The position numbers and the translations under genes are program-made. Source: Heliocidaris tuberculata (Eukaryota > Echinodermata > Echinoidea > Camarodonta > Echinometridae). From it: a stretch of 64,000 nucleotides of DNA. The notes under the pieces are model-generated. The model worked only from the letters and a program-made list of their open reading frames with translations, was not told the DNA's origin and ran no database searches. The stretch is taken from positions 12,037,238 to 12,101,237 of the forward strand of contig CM046835.1 in the NCBI GenBank assembly GCA_025618425.1, written 5' to 3'. Below are positions 9,635-20,453 of this stretch, one piece after another (the stretch's first letter is position 1; each line of letters opens with the position of its first letter).

Positions 9635-11068
9635 CGCCGCCAAAAGAGTGAGTTTAAATCATAAAATATTCATTATTCATTTTCTGAAGTATTAAAATGT
9701 GTACTTAAGTCAGTTCTGAAATATGAGTGCAAAACTTTGTGTCAAAGTATGGCAAGTTGATTTGGTTTTTGCATGCAGCATAAATTAGGGTATTGCACCT
9801 GCTAAAATAATGGGCAGTGTTTGTAAGATTTTACTTTGGCTTGAAGTATTGCAATTTTAGTAGTGCTTTGAAGGAAAAGCTGTAAATCCAGCAGAATTTG
9901 CAATATAAACACAGAGACACAAAGTATTGCATAGATGTGAGATGAAATGAGTATAGACTTATATGAAACTAGATTTCAATGTTATATATGTTGGTCTTTT
10001 GCCTTAAAAAAGGGAAACTATGTTTGAATTGATAAGTAGGAATTTTATTTCACAACAAAGAAAATTTGGCCTACAAAACTAGGTCACTGCTTTAGGGTCA
10101 TGCATAAATTAAAGTGATATTTGAATCTAGGGTTTAGTTTTATACAAAAGTGAGTATGCTTTACTCCTTTGAGTTACTCCTTTGAAGAAAGTAAATACTA
10201 TATGTACAGATATTATGTAATTTCAAGCAGATTTAATATTGAGTAAAATCTATGGTAAAATAGAGATTACTATGCTATTTGTATGAGTTCATAAAAGACA
10301 AAAGAATGTCAGAAGAGCATTTACAGGTTCTGTCAATTTTGGAAAAATAAAAAAAACCTATAAGACAATTTGTATCTTGGATGTATAAAGGCACGTATGA
10401 AAAGCGTTTGAAAGAAAAGGCTAATATGCAGAAATTATATGCTACATTGGTATGAATTTCTGAAGAATGATTTTGGAGGATTTTATTTGTAACTTTGAAA
10501 TGAAAGGAGGTTCATATTTGAAACGATCACAGAAAATATCCTTAGGTTTTGAAGTCTAATTGAAGCAGAAGCTTTAATATGGAATTGTGCAAAAGAAATC
10601 AAATTTATTTTAACGCATACTAATTAGGTCATTCATTTGTGAAGGTCACTTTGACCTTTTGTGACTTATTACTGGATTAAGCGGTGTGCACATTGAGACA
10701 GATATGCAAATACTCTAAAACTGAGTTGTTTCTTTTTTGGTAGGATTTTCGAGAAAAGTTAAATTCTTGATATGGATGTATCTTCATCATACATTATAGA
10801 TTTAAGCTACATTCAAGTCAGTGTGTTTGCAGGAAACAACTCTTAGATATAAGTCTCAAAACTTGAAATAATGACATTTACTCATTCTTGATTTAATTCT
10901 CAGTAAATCATTTATTGAGATATCATATGCATAACTGATGTATTCTTCTGAATATCTGAATGTTAACACAAGATTTCTATCTGCATTTTCTCTTTGATTG
11001 CAGATTGAATAAAATTACACCTATCCAATTAAAGAGCGGCGTTCTGTTCAGTTTGTCGAGTGATCCAA
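9635..11068. other. AT-rich non-coding DNA, no feature recognised
   Basis: No repeat structure or exon-like reading frame beyond chance was seen. An acceptor-like TTTGATTGCAG at about 10993-11003 opens a short frame that runs straight into the GAT microsatellite. Confidence 0.5.
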
Positions 11069-11120
11069 TGATGATGATGATAATGGTGATGATTATGATG
11101 ATGACGATGATGGTGATGAT
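11069..11120. repeat. Imperfect (GAT)n microsatellite
   Basis: Mostly GAT triplets with AAT and GGT variants; the poly-Met open frame over it is an artefact. Confidence 0.9.
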
Positions 11121-11159
11121 GTGGCTTGCACACTATATGTGACATAAAGCATACCACGC

Positions 11160-12660
11160 CACATCGGCTTTGCGTAGAATTGTATTGAAGAAAATGTCGT
11201 TAAATGGCATGTATTGAAATGGCTTTATTTTCTAATAACTTGGCTCTTTTTTATTCTTTATGTGCCGTATTTGGTATCATACGAAAGAACATTTCCTGGC
11301 CATCATTTTGAGACCACTCTGATATTTTTATGACAATCCTATCGAAGCGTGTGATGCAGGATAGATTTAGAGAACAAAATGGCGTCTAAAATGTCACGCT
11401 TGACCGATTTTAAAAATCCGGCTTCGAGATTCTCTTCATTTTGCCTCAAAGAATGTGCCTACAAAATTTCAAGAAAAATAAAGATCGTTCAGGGGGCCAA
11501 AGTCGTGTAACCGATTTGCCCCATAGACAATACGTGTTAAGCATGGGCGGAAACTGTGCAGGATCCGTATTATGACCTGATTTAAATCGCGATTTACTGA
11601 AAATTTTCTGTGAGACCTTATACCGTGTTTGGTATCCCCGAGAAGGGAATTTCATTGCGGTCATTTTGAGCTGACTGCTGTTAGGGCGCCATTTAAAATA
11701 AGCATATTATTCAATAATATGTCATGCATGGTAAATTGAGGTTTTTCCGCAATTACTTTGCGATGACGTCGTCAGTTTTCATAAAATTTGGCTAACAGTT
11801 GTTAAATACATAAATACACATACTCACAAAATTTCAAAGACGTAGGTTAAAGTTTCGCAAAATTAGAGCAAGTTGAAGTGGTTTCGGCATTTCCGTAAAT
11901 ATTGTGATTTTGACGAGCAATTTTCGCAAAGTCGGTCAGGGATAAGGTTTTTTTTTTTTTTATTTGGCTGAAAAGGGTATATCTTGAAGTATCTAAATCC
12001 AAAAAGGGTACGGGTTTATCCAAGCATGACGGAGATACGGCCACAAGAAAATAGCCATTTTTGAAACTTTAGAGGGCGCTAATTATATTATGGGGAATCA
12101 TTGAAGCATGAAATTTAGCAGGAATGTGTGCAATGACAAGATAAAGCCACAGTCTAAATTTGAGACAAAAATGAATTGATATGAGGAAGTTATGGCATTT
12201 TTTAATTTTCGGAAATTAATATTTCAAGAAATTTAGCGTTTTTCCACATGGCCGATTTCGGACTTAAGTTTAGAGTATGAAGATGGAATTTTTTGTATTA
12301 ATATTTTTATGGTAATGTAAAGAGCAACTCTTGAACGATCTAGAGGAATTTGTTAGAAGTCTGTAGGATGTAGGATAGTGGAGATAGGCCAGGAGAACGA
12401 ATGGCATGAAAATGGCATGAAAATGGACAAAATGGCGCCTGGATGGTCATGCATGAGTGATTTCGAAAAATGAAAAGTTCTAGGATCAAGATGAAATGGC
12501 AAGGAACATGCATATGAAATTTGAAAGGAAATGGACATCAGGAAAGTACCTAAACAGTGATAACAAGCACTACGTGCAAAACAAATAGGATTTGGGTGGA
12601 AGAAGAATAATAAGAATGCAGAACGTGAACGAAAACAAGGCAATGTCGTAGGACGACATT
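11160..12660. repeat. Dispersed-repeat-like region with an internal diverged duplication
   Basis: The phrase CCGT(A/G)TTTGGTATC followed by GAA..GAA.ATTTC and CATTTTGAG..GACT recurs at about 11265-11335 and 11621-11690, about 355 bp apart, suggesting a diverged tandem unit. Many short phrases about the state of ATGGC and AAATTTCAA recur on to 12660. Open frames here show no domain. Confidence 0.4.
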
Positions 12661-12744
12661 GCAATAATCATTATAGGAAATGGGGGAAAAATGGAGTCAT
12701 TGGCTGCTCTAGCTTAAAACGCAACACAGATCTGGGTGTGCATC

Positions 12745-13060
12745 TACGGGGGGGGGGGGGACTTTTGAAACTACTCGTGTGTGGATGTTTGGGGGTTGAG
12801 GGAGGTGATGTTTTAGGTGAGTGTGTTGGGGTGTGGTGATTCGGGGGGATGGGGGGGGGTGGGAACGCGCAGTGTCGTGTCCTTTTTGGGGAGTGTTTAT
12901 TGCCGTTTGTTTGTTGTTGTTTTTTATGTAGTTGTTGTTGTGTTTTGTTTTGTTTTGTTTTGGGGTTTGTTGTTGTTTTATTTTGGGGTGTTTTTTTTTG
13001 GGGGGGGGAGGTTACAACACCTCCACTCCACTTTCCTTTTCTTTCTTCTTTTTTTTTCTT
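12745..13060. repeat. G- and T-run low-complexity tract
   Basis: Repeated G-runs on the + strand (12750-12761, 12841-12861, 13000-13008) separated by GTT/TTTG-rich sequence, able in principle to form G-quadruplexes. It ends in a pyrimidine tract. Overlapping open frames of 73-92 codons are low-complexity artefacts. Confidence 0.8.
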
Positions 13061-13534
13061 TTCTCTCTAGACAGAAATTGAAGTATACATTATAATTTTC
13101 CCTTGATTACTGTATTATTATGCCAATCATTTATTATGCCAAGGTATAACGTAAAAATTTGTTTGCAATTCTCTTTATGAGAAAATTTATCATAATTTTG
13201 TATATGAAATGTGAAACTTTATTACTTGCAGTTTTGTTAATGTGAAGATTTATTTGTACTTATGTATGTATGGAATGTGAAACTTTAAGTGTAAATGTAT
13301 TTGTAATTTTGTATGAAATGTTAAACTTCATTTGTAATTTTGTTTGAGAGAAAAGAATTTTTAAAAAAACCTTGTAAAACAAACAAAACAAAAAAACAAA
13401 CAAACTGTGTAAACCGCGGTACATTTTTATCATTATTCTTTCAAGATTGTTGGAGGGATATAAAACAAATATATTATGCACTGTTTCGAGCCACAAGTGA
13501 AATAATGGATTCCTCGGTGACAGAAATGTCACTA

Positions 13535-13660
13535 TTTTCTTCGGGGCTACGCCCCTCCGAAAATATTGCTATTCATGCAACATCACATCGGAATACATAA
13601 TTTCAGCTAGAGGCTCTCAGTGCATGGTATATTCGTTTATTATTACAAATTATTTTTCCA
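13535..13660. repeat. Dispersed repeat, copy 1 (second copy near 21222-21425)
   Basis: Begins TCTTCGGGGCTACGCCCC and ends with CTCTCAGTGCA(T/A)GGTATATT. The same start and end words flank the segment at 21222-21425, with different spacing. Nothing further was seen from 13661 to the gene at 14242 beyond AT-rich DNA. Confidence 0.55.
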
Positions 13661-14229
13661 GGTGATTGGTACACTTTAAGAGCTGTTTTACTGTTGGTTA
13701 TGTTTATCTCCATAAAAACATATTAAGGATCTCTGTGTGATGTATGAATTGTGACTATTAATAGACTATGTGATTTCAACAATGATGTCTTTATTTTATG
13801 CTATGTATTGTATTTTTTATGGAAATGGAAATAAACGAACATGTTTGTAGTTAGATATGTTCTTGATCTTTTGTAGAATACACAATACACAGCTGGATAG
13901 GTTAAGAAAATTGAATGAAATTTATCATTGAAAAGGGGGAAAGGTTTTAAGATGATTTTTAATGAAAATTATATTTGTACACAGTGCGAATAACTCTTAA
14001 ATTTTAGATCATTTCAAAATTGACGTACCATTATCATAGACCATCTTGCTTTCTGTAACATTTTAGAGTGATTTTCAAGTACTTTCAAAAGAAAAATACA
14101 TTTAATTGTTCTTATATAATTTCTGTGATTTTGAGGGGAAAGAGGGTGATACATTTAAAGTTTGTTTCAAGTGAATAGAAATAAAAATGTTTATAGACAT
14201 TCTTAATGTGCTTAAAGTTATATTGGCCT

Positions 14230-14235
14230 TTTATT
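14230..14235 (-). promoter_or_regulatory. Polyadenylation signal AATAAA of the EGF/CUB gene
   Basis: On the minus strand AATAAA begins 6 bases after the TAA stop, so the 3' UTR would be very short. Confidence 0.5.
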
Positions 14236-14241
14236 ATAACA

Positions 14242-14759
14242 TTATGCGGCGACAACAACTCTAGCTCTGACGCCAACTCTTCGGGACGACGAATTATCAG
14301 TAATGATCACGCAAATGATGTCATTAGTTCTTGAAGAGACCTTAAATGGCATGATTCCTCCAAGGTTTCCAGTTCCGACAAAGAGAAACCTGACTCCATG
14401 GTGAGAATCTTGGCTAGACCATACTCCGTAGTTCTCCAGTTGCTTTGGGATGCTATGTCGCGCCACAAATTCCGCCAAGGTTTCTTCAACGTTAAAAGAA
14501 TCCGCTATTGTTTGACCCCCACCAACACTCCCCAAGTTCTCACCTTCATAAATGACGAAGTAATGGTTTTCAGTTCGAAGGTTGTGGAAGAGTAGATGGA
14601 CGACAACTGAGGTGCCATTGGGTGAGGAGATGCGCCATATGCAATGCGTATTCTGAAGAGGACGACATCCCGTAGTATCGTACTTCGCTGGTAGGTCGAG
14701 AGAGTAAGGCGATGAGATGTGGACATTTTCTTCCTGGCAGGTGGTTGTGGAGCCAAGAC
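14242..14759 (-). CDS. EGF/CUB gene exon E8: C-terminal CUB-like domain
   Basis: Acceptor GTGTATCTTAACAG, frame matched to E7, 171 codons then TAA at 14242-14244. Features of a CUB fold: CQEENVHISSPYSLDLPAKY start, CIWRISSPNGTSVVVHLLF strand, FVIYEG and a late VRFLFVGTGN strand followed by PFKVSSRT. There are four Cys, but spacing departs from the standard CUB pattern. A reading frame beginning at 14790 would give a signal-like MFLSLLCILTG, but those bases are the intron end, so a separate secreted protein is the weaker alternative. Confidence 0.75.
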
Positions 14760-17700
14760 CTGTTAAGATACACAGCAAGGACAAAAACACACATTTTGCT
14801 AAGGCTTTTCATGTTTAATAAATAAGGCGTATTTATCTGTCGGTGATATACAGCAAACTTGTGTTACAGCAGCGCATGCTACTTGTAAGATATATAACCT
14901 TATAGTTTTGTCTAGCACTCAAATCCACCACGTGCCCGGGTGCTCAAGGTGCTCCAATATTACTCCTTTTTTTAGAAAGGCTGCAGTTCTAGTCACAGCA
15001 TTCTAGAACTTCCTTTCTATTACCAGTTATTAATTTACTACACCTGAGTCGAGAGTGGCAAAAATGCATCAAGGTCTCATCAATGTGCCGGGTTTGGACA
15101 CCATCTTGACTGAAAATCGAGTAAATGAATTACTTCATCACGACACCTAGTCATCAGATTTTTGTTAAATTTTGGGACCCAGAGGATAGAATGCATTCAG
15201 AAGCGTGATCCAGAGCCATGTATATACCTATTTTGACCAATTCGGCCCCAGTAGGCGTGGTGGGTAACAATATGGTGCATGTTGCTTTGTTCGGCGAGCA
15301 TGCAACAGTATACTATTAATACATGGTTGGGAGTGCGTTAGTGCGATCCGGCAAAGGTTTTTATCGTGGTGTACTAACGCACGAGGCATAGTCGAGTGTG
15401 TTAGACACCACGGTAAAAACCTGCGTGTTGCTGGATCGCAATAACGCACGAACTCACAACCATGTACATGTATTAATAGTTTTATAAAACGGGTCTACAA
15501 TCTTAGTGTTTTCTTACAATCTTACTCTTTGATCCGGATTTGCCGTGCGTTAGTACTTTTTTGTGCACGGTCACGTGGTGTTGTTTGACCAATCAGGATG
15601 GCTACATTCTTGAACCCGTTTTATAATGGAATATAGTATATAGTGTATGTATAACACGCGCTATGATTGGTTAGATTCGCATCAAGTGACTTGCAAAAAT
15701 TTTGTTACAGTGCACGATCATGCACAACTTTGATTTTTGCACAGGGAATCCTGTGTTAAATGAATATGGGATGAATCACTTGTTTACGATTGCTGTAATT
15801 CAATTTCAAGTTTTTTGGAGATAGACCATTCACTATTTATATAATACGCCATGTTGTACCCAACTGAAACCAAGTTGACCAAATTATGTGTATGGATGGC
15901 TCTGGCGTGATCAAGAGAAAGACCTACGTCTTTCGCAGAAGTGTCCAGCGTAGCAACTTTTACACAAGCAATAGAACCCTAGCGAGGTTTCGTAATAGCA
16001 GGTGCCGCCATTCTGACATGTCGCAGAGCAGGTCCTCCCTGTCAGTGGACAAGAATCATAATCAACGTTTATGATCAAGAGCTAAAATTGTTACTCGTCT
16101 GTTTGGAGCCAGAAGGGCGTTAACTTTGTACAAATGATGGGATTTAACGCCCTTCTGGTTCAGTGGTTCTAGACCGAAAATTCTGTCTCTCGTTCGTTAG
16201 CTCTTCACTTTGAGTCAGAAACCGTCGTATCACTCTGCTGTGCAAACCGAATACACATTGACTTACACACTAATAACAGCTGCAAGATTTTCAAACGGAG
16301 AATACCTTGGACCCTGAAATACCTGAAAAGGGGCTTTAAACGGATTATTTAGTCAAATTGGTAAGTTGAGCCGATTCCTCAAATAGTAGAGCCTAGGCCT
16401 AACCAATTCAATAATAATATGTAGATCTAGATATATGAGGAAAAATCAAATTATTGCGATTTTTCCAGCTATTCGTCGTTGCGTAGTCGGTTTGCACAGC
16501 AGAGTGATACGACCGTTTCTATGTGTGAAGAGCTAACGAACGAGAGACAGAATTTTCAGTCTATTCTGGTTCCAAACAGACGTACTGTAATACGTAGTGG
16601 ACAGTTTACATAATTAAGTAATTTTTTAGAATTTTCAGGTTGCAAAATAAAATGTTTGAAAAGGAGGAAAACAAAGGTTCAGTTCTTTAAAAGAAACACA
16701 ACCTCATCAGTCGTATATATCAACTGAATCAGACCATCGTAATAAAATGTCAAATAACCCCAAGTATTAATTTCCTATGACTTACGCGTCTCGCAGTTAC
16801 TTCCAATGTAGAAATCAGAGCAGTAACATTCATATCCTCCACCTCGACCGACAGCGCATCTCCCATCATTCAGGCACGGTGACGTGGAACATATATAGGA
16901 AGAAGAACAAGAAGTCATGATGCTAATATTAAGTTAACTACATCGTATAATTAGGGTACGTTTACTCGTAATGACATTCATAAAAGCAAGTTTGGTAAAT
17001 GCTTCTTTGATGTTTGATCTCGGAGTGCCTTCTCTTAACAAAAAAACAAAACAAAACAAAAAAAGAATGATAAAAATAAATAATAAATAAAACAATAAAC
17101 AATATATTGTAAGATGTCGTTGGCTTCCTGTGGTATGCTTGTAGATGTATTAACTTTCTTTACCTTGCCACATGTTTCTACGTGTACCTAAACCATTTTC
17201 TATACAGAAATATCAGGAAGCTGCTACAAGGCAAAATTGCAAACAATGTTAAGTTTTAGATACATTCGTAAGAGAATGATTCAAAAATCTTTCTCAAAAG
17301 CGAAAAAAGGCCGTTTAGGGAATATAATCGAACAGTAGGGCCCCTCTACTGCGAACCACATTTACTCCGGCGACAAATGCTCCCGTCTTTATTCCGTCAA
17401 AGACTTGGGGTTTGGGATTATAATTGGGTTTTCGAACGGAGTTCAGGTTAGGTACAGTGTTTGATCCAGCATTGAAGTTAAGAATTCGGTTAGTGAGGGA
17501 CATTGACAGCGGAGCCATAGTCACGAGAGTGTGTGTGTCGATCGCACAGCCGGTTGAATATCTTACGGTCAAGCAAAATTTCGCAGTGTGCTCCTGAAGC
17601 CTTAGGAGGACACTGACATCGATATCCATCCAACGTCTTTAGACATATCCCATCGTTGGAGCACGGTGATGAGAGGCAAACGGTATCATTCACTCCGTGG

Positions 17701-20453
17701 AAGATGGTTTCTGGAAAAAAAAATTAACGATTCCGTATAAGAATCGAGCAGTGGTTGATTGATCCTGCAGAACATTTACTAAGTTTAATGAGCAAGAATA
17801 ATCCAGTCTACAAACGGGAAAGGGTTGAGTGTACGACATGAATGCCGGATGAATATTACTGCATTTTGCGGTTTGAAGCAAGGGAATCTCCTCGGTTTCC
17901 ATAATGGTGTGTGGCGTGTCTTGAAACAAACAACATAATGTCTGTGCGGACACTAACCATGACGGAAATGTATCCCAAAAAAATTCACCAAAGCCTTGAT
18001 TCTGACAAAATAAATTACTAAAAGTATATCTTACGATTAAGCAATGTTTCACATAGTGTTCCCGAGGCCTGAGGAGGACACTGGCATCGATATCCACCCG
18101 AAGTCTTTAGACATACCCCATCGTTGATGCACGGTGATGAGAGGCAAGCAGTAACATTCACATTGAAATTGGTGTCGTTGCTATAGCCTTCTTTTCCGTG
18201 GAAGAATGTTTCTGTAACAAATGAACGATTTCGTAAGAGAATCAACCAGCAAGTAATTGGTCCTGCAAAATATTTGCTAATTCCAGTCAGCATTACAATG
18301 ATTCGATCTACAAACGTCAAAGGATTTAGTGTCTGACATGAATGTTGGAAAATGTTTATACGGTTTAAATCAAGGAAACATCCTTGGTGTCCATACTCCA
18401 TACGGTATGGAATGTCTTTAAACAAACAAGGGAATGTCTGTGTGGACACTCCATAAGACTGAAGAGATGTATTCACAAAAGTTATTTCAATAAAGCCTTA
18501 ACTGTGACAAATGAATTAATACAATATAAATAGAAGAAATATCTTACGATCAAGCAATATTTCACATAATTTTCCCGAAGCCCGAGCTGGACAATGACAT
18601 CGATATCCATCCGACATCTCCAGACATACGCCATCGTTAAAGCATGGTGATGAGAGACAAGCCGTAGAATTCTTCATGAAAGTGGTGTTATTGCTAGAGT
18701 TCTCTTCTGTGTGTAGGAATGTTACTGGGGGGAAAAAAATTCAGTAGAACTTTGAAAAGTGTTTGACTGACAAAAAAGCAGTTCATCCATGACAAAAAAC
18801 TTAATTAAGTTTTAAGTATATTAGTGGGAGCTAGAAGAATTGGAAGACAAGATCCTTAAGTGCGAGAGAAAGAATTTTGGTCGAGTGGGTGCGTATATGA
18901 GTGTGCGTGGTGTGTGTGATCATGAATCAGATGGGATAGACAACTTATAATAAATAGGCATGAACAAATTAAGTCAACTTAGGAAAGTGAATGATCAATA
19001 TACAAATAAACAACCGAGATCAGTTTGTTCCAACCGGCTGGGAGACTTACCATTGTCTAAAATTTTACCCGAAGGTCCGGAATATTCGACATTTTCAGGA
19101 GAACGCACGCAGAGAAACCCATCCAGTGTTTCTTGACATGTTCCATTACTGGTACAAGGTGATGATAAACAAGCTGGAATCAAAATGAAGAATTATATTG
19201 TGAGGTAAAATATCTCTTTCAATAATAATTGCTGATATGGTTAGAAGGAGAAACTCAAAGATATTGTGTTCTTTCTTTTAATCATACTTCAAAATCTCAG
19301 GGAAACTCTCACGCAAGCATACAATTAATAAAGCAGTGTAGACTTAAGGTGCATTTATGCTTTTTTTTAATTATATGTTTTATTTTTTCATAATCAAATA
19401 GAATCACAAAATTTACAAATAATTAGCAGTTATTGTAAAAAGGGAAGAAAAAAGTGACAAGAACATTTCTGTTTTGCGAAGGCAGAATGAGCGTTTACTG
19501 TTTACACTTCTTTTCTCCAAGCGAATTCGGGCTGTGCAGCTGGTTTCGCAAATCTCACTGGCACTGCGCATGCTACTACTTTATACGACGTCAAATAAAC
19601 GCGTTTACAAATGATTGTGCGTTTATACTTCCCCAGAAACTGTGTTTTTTGAGAAACGCCGATTCAAAACGCACGTTCTTGTGAGTTTTACACCGGCGTT
19701 TTAAATAAGCGATTACCAAACTGAAAATGACTGGACGCAATCGTGTTTTGAACTAAATGCGTAACAAAAGGCTCATTCTGGCCTGAAAAATTGAAGTATA
19801 AACGCACCCAATGTCAGGTACATTTAAAATCTATCATTAAAATCTTTGATCATAAATCTCTTACCTGGTAAAATGCAAAATGAATTTAAGAATGACTTCA
19901 GTTTCCATGGTAACTTTATGACCAAGCCAGATGTTAGGCGCTTGAGAGTTAGAGGGACTTGGTCGTTTAGTCTCAGCGGGCACGAGAGAGACACCGTCGA
20001 CGTACTTTCGTCATTGAGAGGTAGATTTCCCTGTCTACATACAAGCGCTCTGTGAAATCCTTCAATAATCCCGAAAATATTCATGATGAAGAGGTAGTAT
20101 TATGAGGTTTCGAAATGAAACCTAATTTTCACATTTCTAATTATCAAAATGATGAAGAAAAAAAATGTATAAAATATTAATGATAATAATCAGTCAGCAA
20201 ACAGCAAGTAAACAGCAAATAATCCAAAAAAATTTTTTTTTCATTCTTTTTTATTTTTTCTGGTAAAGTTATAGAACACATATACAAGTCGATGATGCAA
20301 ACATCTGAACTTGTTAGAGAGGAAATGTGCAAACTTAACGGGCAAATTAATACCAGACTTACGAAATATATCACTGAATCGAGTATATTACTCACCACCT
20401 TCCGCTGAAATGAGGAAGAAATGGACAAGAAAGGCGACAACATTATGTTTCAT
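14242..20453 (-). CDS. Secreted multi-EGF / CUB-like protein, eight exons
   Basis: Exons in transcript order (- strand): E1 20453-20396, E2 20047-19865, E3 19173-19051, E4 18724-18548, E5 18211-18035, E6 17710-17567, E7 16922-16786, E8 14759-14242. All have AG acceptors and GT donors, mostly GTAAG(T/A). The product is a signal peptide, a unique segment with three Cys, five EGF-like repeats and a C-terminal CUB-like domain, so it is extracellular and probably a matrix or ligand-binding protein. E2-E6 are symmetric 1-1 exons, the classic shuffled EGF arrangement. E7 needs an incoming phase of 2 while E6 ends in phase 1, so an exon is missing or there is an indel. I recognise no named orthologue. 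Sea urchin fibropellins also combine EGF and CUB, but as I recall with the CUB N-terminal and an avidin-like tail, so this is not a fibropellin. Confidence 0.8.
15312..15480. mobile_element. Fold-back MITE, nearly complete inverted repeat
   Basis: The left arm ACTATTAATACATGG..TTTTTATCGTGGTGT is inverted in the right half, ending ATTAATAGT at 15480. The whole 169 bp folds back with small bulges around ACTAACGCAC. It lies in the large last intron (14760-16785) of the EGF/CUB gene. Confidence 0.75.
15482..15626. mobile_element. MITE with TTATAAAACGGGT inverted ends
   Basis: 13-bp perfect terminal inverted repeats (15482-15494 and 15614-15626) surround a 119-bp body that has CACGTG and CCAAT-like (GACCAATCA) words. 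It abuts the preceding fold-back element directly. Confidence 0.65.
16096..16582. mobile_element. MITE with about 95-bp terminal inverted repeats
   Basis: Left arm 16096-16250 and right arm 16487-16582 share CGTCTGTTTGGA, GAAAATTCTGTCTCTCGTTC, GTTAGCTCTTCAC and ATCACTCTGCTGTGCAAACC in inverted order. The left arm is longer because it carries an extra palindrome (16111-16156). It is in the last intron of the EGF/CUB gene, about 200 bp from E7. No clean target duplication was seen. Confidence 0.8.
16111..16156. repeat. 46-bp palindrome nested in a MITE arm
   Basis: AGAAGGGCGTTAA (16111-16123) is inverted as TTAACGCCCTTCT (16144-16156) around a 20-nt loop. It interrupts only the left arm of the surrounding MITE, so it is probably a later micro-insertion. 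Confidence 0.8.
16786..16922 (-). CDS. EGF/CUB gene exon E7: EGF-like repeat 5, phase-incompatible with E6
   Basis: Reads TSPCLNDGRCAVGRGGGYEC, YCSDFYIGSNCET with six Cys, differing in style from E4-E6. The donor is GTAAGTC in phase 1, matching E8. The only AG upstream of the domain (TTAATATTAG) leaves a single C before codon ATC, so the incoming phase must be 2; joining E6 directly would hit a stop within three codons. The 137-bp length is also not a multiple of three, unlike E2-E6. Confidence 0.7.
17567..17710 (-). CDS. EGF/CUB gene exon E6: EGF-like repeat 4
   Basis: A 144-bp 1-1 exon with a shorter linker (TIFHGVNDT), then VCLSSPCSNDGICLKTLDGY, RCQCPPKASGAHCEILLD, six Cys intact. Acceptor TTTTTTTTCCAG, donor GTAAGATA. 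A longer open frame (17315-17629) in another phase runs past the donor and ends YIP; it has no support as coding. Confidence 0.85.
18035..18211 (-). CDS. EGF/CUB gene exon E5: EGF-like repeat 3
   Basis: The same length as E4 (177 bp) with the same layout: linker TFFHGKEGYSNDTNFNVNVT, then ACLSSPCINDGVCLKTSGGY, RCQCPPQASGTLCETLLN. E4, E5 and E6 also share intron sequence near their 5' ends, so they arose by recent tandem duplication of an exon with its flanking intron. Confidence 0.85.
18548..18724 (-). CDS. EGF/CUB gene exon E4: EGF-like repeat 2
   Basis: A 177-bp 1-1 exon after the polypyrimidine acceptor TTTTTTTCCCCCCAG. A Ser/Asn-rich linker precedes a complete six-Cys EGF: ACLSSPCFNDGVCLEMSDGY, RCHCPARASGKLCE. 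It contains possible N-glycosylation sites (NNTT, KNST) and ends LLD(R) at GTAAGATA. Confidence 0.85.
19051..19173 (-). CDS. EGF/CUB gene exon E3: degenerate EGF-like repeat 1
   Basis: Acceptor TTGATTCCAG, donor GTAAGTC, phases 1-1. It reads ACLSSPCTSNGTCQETLDGF, then LCVRSPENVEYSGPSGK. The first four EGF cysteines are in place, but the final C-x-C and last Cys are missing, so only two of three disulphides could form. This repeat is either decaying or specialised. Confidence 0.75.
19348..19809. mobile_element. MITE in the intron between E2 and E3
   Basis: GGTGCATTTATGCTT at the left end is matched by inverted AAGTATAAACGCACC at the right end (about 13 of 15). The body is homopolymer-rich on the left and carries another GTGCGTTTATACTTC internally near 19617-19631. 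No coding capacity is seen; the open frame at 19454-19684 is a shadow. Confidence 0.6.
19865..20047 (-). CDS. EGF/CUB gene exon E2: unique N-terminal segment
   Basis: A 183-bp 1-1 exon encoding ALVCRQGNLPLNDESTS to KSFLNSFCILP with three Cys. It is rich in Leu, Ser and Lys, and I recognise no domain. The acceptor used is TTCACAGAG, two bases after a competing CAG; only the downstream choice keeps the frame with E1. It ends in phase 1 at GTAAGAG. Confidence 0.65.
20396..20453 (-). CDS. EGF/CUB gene exon E1: signal peptide
   Basis: Reads MKHNVVAFLVHFFLISAEG and stops in phase 1 at a GTGAGT donor. A Lys, a hydrophobic core (VVAFLVHFFLI) and a small-residue cleavage region (SAEGA) make a standard secretory signal. 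The 58-bp exon is too short to stand out as an open frame. Start choice: it is the only ATG in this frame between the donor and the upstream AT-rich region. Confidence 0.75.

Noticed and set aside
12817..13095. 92-aa hydrophobic protein
   Set aside because: It is encoded entirely by G/T-run low-complexity sequence, and an overlapping frame gives a similar artefact.
14242..14790. Independent 182-aa secreted CUB protein starting MFLSLLCILTG
   Set aside because: The apparent signal peptide is encoded by the polypyrimidine end of the intron; a strong acceptor at 14760-14761 and matching phase with E7 favour a terminal exon.
17315..17629. 104-aa minus-strand frame ending LLFDYIP
   Set aside because: It starts in a non-EGF frame of exon E6 and runs through the E6 donor into the intron; no domain or splice signal supports it.
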